Assembly: GCF_026672375.1 (NCBI RefSeq)
Contig: NZ_JAPPRA010000001.1
Coordinates: 1 to 64,000, forward strand
DNA length: 64,000 nucleotides
From: Caulobacter sp. SL161
GTDB lineage: Bacteria > Pseudomonadota > Alphaproteobacteria > Caulobacterales > Caulobacteraceae
Direction of reading: 5' to 3'
A program made the position numbers and the translations under genes. Shown here one piece after another: positions 60,968 through 64,000 of this stretch. Below the pieces are notes generated by a model, which saw only the letters and a list, made by a program, of their open reading frames with translations, was not told the DNA's origin and made no database searches. How positions within the stretch are numbered: position 1 is the stretch's first letter; each line of letters begins with the position of its first letter.

Positions 60968-61645
60968 TTCGACCGCCGCGCCCTCGATCAGGGGCGCGCG
61001 GGCGCGCCTGATCCGGCCGAAGAGATCGACCAGCAGCAGGCCCGCCACGCCACAGGTCAGCATGCCCGCCGTGTGCCAGGGCGCGATGAAGGCGAAGGTC
61101 GTGAACGGGCAATGCAGGCCAAAGACGACATCGGCGACCGCGCCGCAGGCCACACCGCCCGCGAACCCGACCAGCTTGGGCTTTTCAGGATCGACACTGG
61201 CAAGACCGTAGCTGGCGAACAGCAGCATCGGGGTCGCGATCGCCAGGATAGCGACGATGCAGGCCAGGGCGGTGGGCCAGTAGAGACGCATCAGCGCCTG
61301 GGGGTTCATCGCCAGCGCCTGCACGAGGCCAAAGGCCAGGAAACCGCCCGCCACCCCCGCCGCCAGCAGAAGCGGAACCAGACCCCAGCGCCGGCCGCGC
61401 GCCATGCGACACGCTGTCACGCCGGCGCCGATCGCCAGCACTAAGGCGTAGCCGACCTTGATCCAGAAAACCGGCGTCTGAACCGCCGCCGCCAGATCAG
61501 GCCGTACGCCGAGCCAGGCCAGAACCATCAAAAGGCCGCCCAGAGCCCCGGCCACGGCCACTTCGGCGAGGCGCCACAGCAGATTCTCCGCCGACCAGAT
61601 AGCCGCGCCGCCAGACGTTGGTGTGAGGGTCTCGTCGATGCTCAC
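60965..61645 (-). CDS. NrsF-like membrane protein (DUF1109), paralogue
   Basis: A 226-residue protein with six predicted membrane spans and a clear relationship to NrsF. It shares RPDL-x-x-A-x-x-x-x-x-FWIK near residue 48 and the YGL/FGLHCP block near residue 177. Two cysteines, C129 and C179, align with C131 and C181 of NrsF. The GTG at 61645 (MSIDETLTPT) has GGGAAAGG upstream; the open frame begins at 61723. It lies 161 bp downstream of nrsF, same strand. It could be a second anti-sigma factor or a modulator; no sigma factor of its own is adjacent. Confidence 0.85.
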   Translation of the reverse strand: MSIDETLTPTSGGAAIWSAENLLWRLAEVAVAGALGGLLMVLAWLGVRPDLAAAVQTPVFWIKVGYALVLAIGAGVTACRMARGRRWGLVPLLLAAGVAGGFLAFGLVQALAMNPQALMRLYWPTALACIVAILAIATPMLLFASYGLASVDPEKPKLVGFAGGVACGAVADVVFGLHCPFTTFAFIAPWHTAGMLTCGVAGLLLVDLFGRIRRARAPLIEGAAVE

Positions 61646-61806
61646 GCGCCTTTCCCCACAGAGCCTTACGGCTTTTGCGCCAAGCCGATCGCGTCTCCCC
61701 CCGCGAAGGCGGCGGCACTTCATGGGCGGAACGGCGGCTTGTCAATCGACCGCAGCGCGAGACTCAAGAATTTGCGCGCGCGGCGCCCCGCGCGGCGGGC
61801 GGTTGC

Positions 61807-62437
61807 TCACCACCTGAGCAGCCAGCGTCCCGCCCAACCGCCGATCAGGCCGAGCGCCAGAACGCCCAGGCTGTACCAGAGCGCCAGGAAGGTGAAGGTG
61901 TGCTCGGGGCAATGCAGGCCATAGACAGTGGCGACCACCCCCCCGGAGAACAGCCCCATTGCGAAGCCCGCCAAGCCCGGCCGGGTCGGCGCCATGCCGC
62001 GCAAGGCCCAAAGTCCCAGTGCCAGCATCGGCAAACCCAGCACCAGAATGCGCGGGCTGCACGAGCGCCATGAGTGCCCGTGCAGCAGCTTCAGCGCGGC
62101 CTGCACATCAGGACTGGTGATCGCCTGGTAGATCCCCGCGACGGCGCAGACCCCGAAAACCACAGCGCCGACAATCCAGCCACGTCGACCCGAGCCGGCG
62201 GGCCGCGACAGGCGCTCCACGGCGAGATAGCCGGCAAGGCCCAGCAGACCGGTATAGATCGCCTTGATCCAGAACATGGGCCCCAGGATCGCCTGACCCA
62301 GATCCGGGCGAGCCCGAAGCCAGCCCAGAACCAGAAGCAGCGCGGCCACACCGCCCAGGCTTGCGACAAGGGCAAGGCGGCGCGGCGGCGCAGGCTCGGC
62401 CCCCCGCCCTGCATCGGCGGCCAGGGCGTCGATCAGA

Positions 62438-62451
<14 letters not shown>
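61807..62451 (-). CDS. nrsF: anti-sigma factor NrsF
   Basis: Membrane-bound anti-sigma factor for SigF. It is 214 residues with six predicted spans (DUF1109/NrsF family). The signature cysteines are C131 in HSWRSCSPRILVLG and C181 in YGLHCPEHTFTF, exactly the positions reported as required for heavy-metal sensing in C. crescentus NrsF. The N-terminal ~25 residues are cytoplasmic and should bind SigF. It overlaps the end of sigF by 14 bp, so both are translated together. Confidence 0.94.
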
Positions 62452-63448
<997 letters not shown>

Positions 63449-63527
63449 GCGCCGAACCATCGTTCCCCGTCGCTTCCGGCCGCCCCCAAAAGAGCGGTCG
63501 GGAGCGGCGCGCCTCGAAGATCAGACC

Positions 63528-64000
63528 ATGACCCCTTCCGCCGGCCTTGGCCTCAAATCGCAGCACTATGGCGACGCGATCGCATGCGACGCCGAGGGCC
63601 TCTGGTTCGAGGTTCATCCTGAAAACTACATGTCCGCCGGAGGGCCCCGTCTCGCCGCTCTCGAAGCCGTGCGAGCACGGCGTCCCGTCTCGCTACATGG
63701 CGTGGGGCTCTCTCTGGCGGCCGACACCGACCCGGATCCCGAGCATCTGCAAGCCCTGAAGCGGCTGGTCGATCGCTTCGACCCGTTCGTCGTTTCCGAA
63801 CATCTGGCCTGGTCGACCCATCGCGGGGCGCATCATCCAGACCTCCTGCCCTTCCCCCGCACACGCGCCGCCCTCGACCGCATCTGCGGCAATGTCGCCC
63901 GGATGCAGGACGCCCTGCAGCGCCGCGTACTCATCGAGAACCCCTCGCTCTACCTTCCGCTCAAGGGGCATGCGCTGGACGAGGTCGACTTTCTCGAGGC
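63528..64000 (+). CDS. bufB: DUF692/MNIO-family peptide-modifying oxidase, truncated by the window
   Basis: The N-terminal 157 residues of a DUF692 protein, cut by the window end. Starting MTPSAGLGLKSQHYGD, it contains the family signature WFEVHPENYMSAGGPRLAAL, SLHGVGLSLA, VSEHLAWSTHRGAHHPDLLP and LIENPSLYLPL. The His/Glu/Asp residues in these blocks bind two or three iron ions in MNIO enzymes, which act on cysteines of RiPP precursors. Directly downstream of bufA, so it is the expected bufferin-maturation enzyme. A bufC-type partner gene would lie beyond 64000. Confidence 0.92.
   Translation, partial: MTPSAGLGLKSQHYGDAIACDAEGLWFEVHPENYMSAGGPRLAALEAVRARRPVSLHGVGLSLAADTDPDPEHLQALKRLVDRFDPFVVSEHLAWSTHRGAHHPDLLPFPRTRAALDRICGNVARMQDALQRRVLIENPSLYLPLKGHALDEVDFLE

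Overview
This window is GC-rich alphaproteobacterial chromosome, very probably from Caulobacter (C. vibrioides/crescentus group). The evidence is gene order and content: the str operon (rpsL-rpsG-fusA-tuf), tRNA-Trp-secE-nusG, an imuA-imuB-dnaE2 SOS mutasome cassette with an alphaproteobacterial GTTC-N7-GTTC LexA box, ruvCAB joined to tol-pal, zapA with its upstream partner zauP, and a sigF-nrsF locus whose NrsF carries cysteines at exactly positions 131 and 181. Nearly all of it is core chromosome. I see no phage, IS element, integrase or CRISPR array.

Layout. 1-5.6 kb: str operon on the minus strand, with a promoter and a CtrA-like box upstream, then a divergent TonB-like membrane-anchored protein. 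5.6-9 kb: a frameshifted alpha/beta hydrolase, nusG, secE, tRNA-Trp and a small lipoprotein. 9-15.5 kb: ferredoxin-NADP reductase, moeA, a CapD/FlaA1-type sugar-nucleotide dehydratase, and an AraC regulator divergent from a zinc alcohol dehydrogenase. 15.5-21.3 kb: dnaE2, imuB and imuA under a LexA box, with a palindromic repeat inside imuB. 21.4-25.2 kb: a single-chain biotin-dependent acyl-CoA carboxylase and a VanZ-like protein. 25.3-28.2 kb: serC-serA with a candidate serC-motif RNA leader. 28.3-34.9 kb: small proteins, a hybrid histidine kinase, PhzF-like, nucleotidyltransferase-like, thiD and folP. 34.9-49 kb, all minus strand: a second hybrid kinase, ftsH, tilS, cpoB, pal, tolB, tolA, tolR, tolQ, ybgC, a SEDS-like membrane protein, ruvB, ruvA and ruvC. 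49-57 kb: an M20 peptidase, purC, yebC, a YmdB-like phosphoesterase, 5-formyl-THF cyclo-ligase, 6S RNA, a frameshifted S9 peptidase, zapA and zauP. 57.2-60.9 kb: gap, pgk and fba. 61-64 kb: an NrsF paralogue, nrsF and sigF, divergent from bufA and a truncated bufB.

The most interesting locus is the right edge. ECF sigma factor SigF and its membrane anti-sigma NrsF sit opposite a bufferin-type RiPP operon: a cysteine-containing DUF2282 precursor followed by a DUF692/MNIO modifying enzyme. Two divergent promoters, each exactly GTAACC-N16-CGAA, lie between them, so one sigma factor appears to drive both itself and the metal-buffering peptide. A second NrsF-like gene with both signature cysteines lies next to nrsF.

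Other notable points are an in-frame repeat insertion that lengthens ImuB by about 37 residues, a degenerate SEDS-family protein embedded between ruvB and ybgC, a LexA box overlapping the ruvC start, a 6S RNA beside the formyl-THF cyclo-ligase, and two genes with apparent frameshifts. All functional statements are inferred from sequence; no database search was run.
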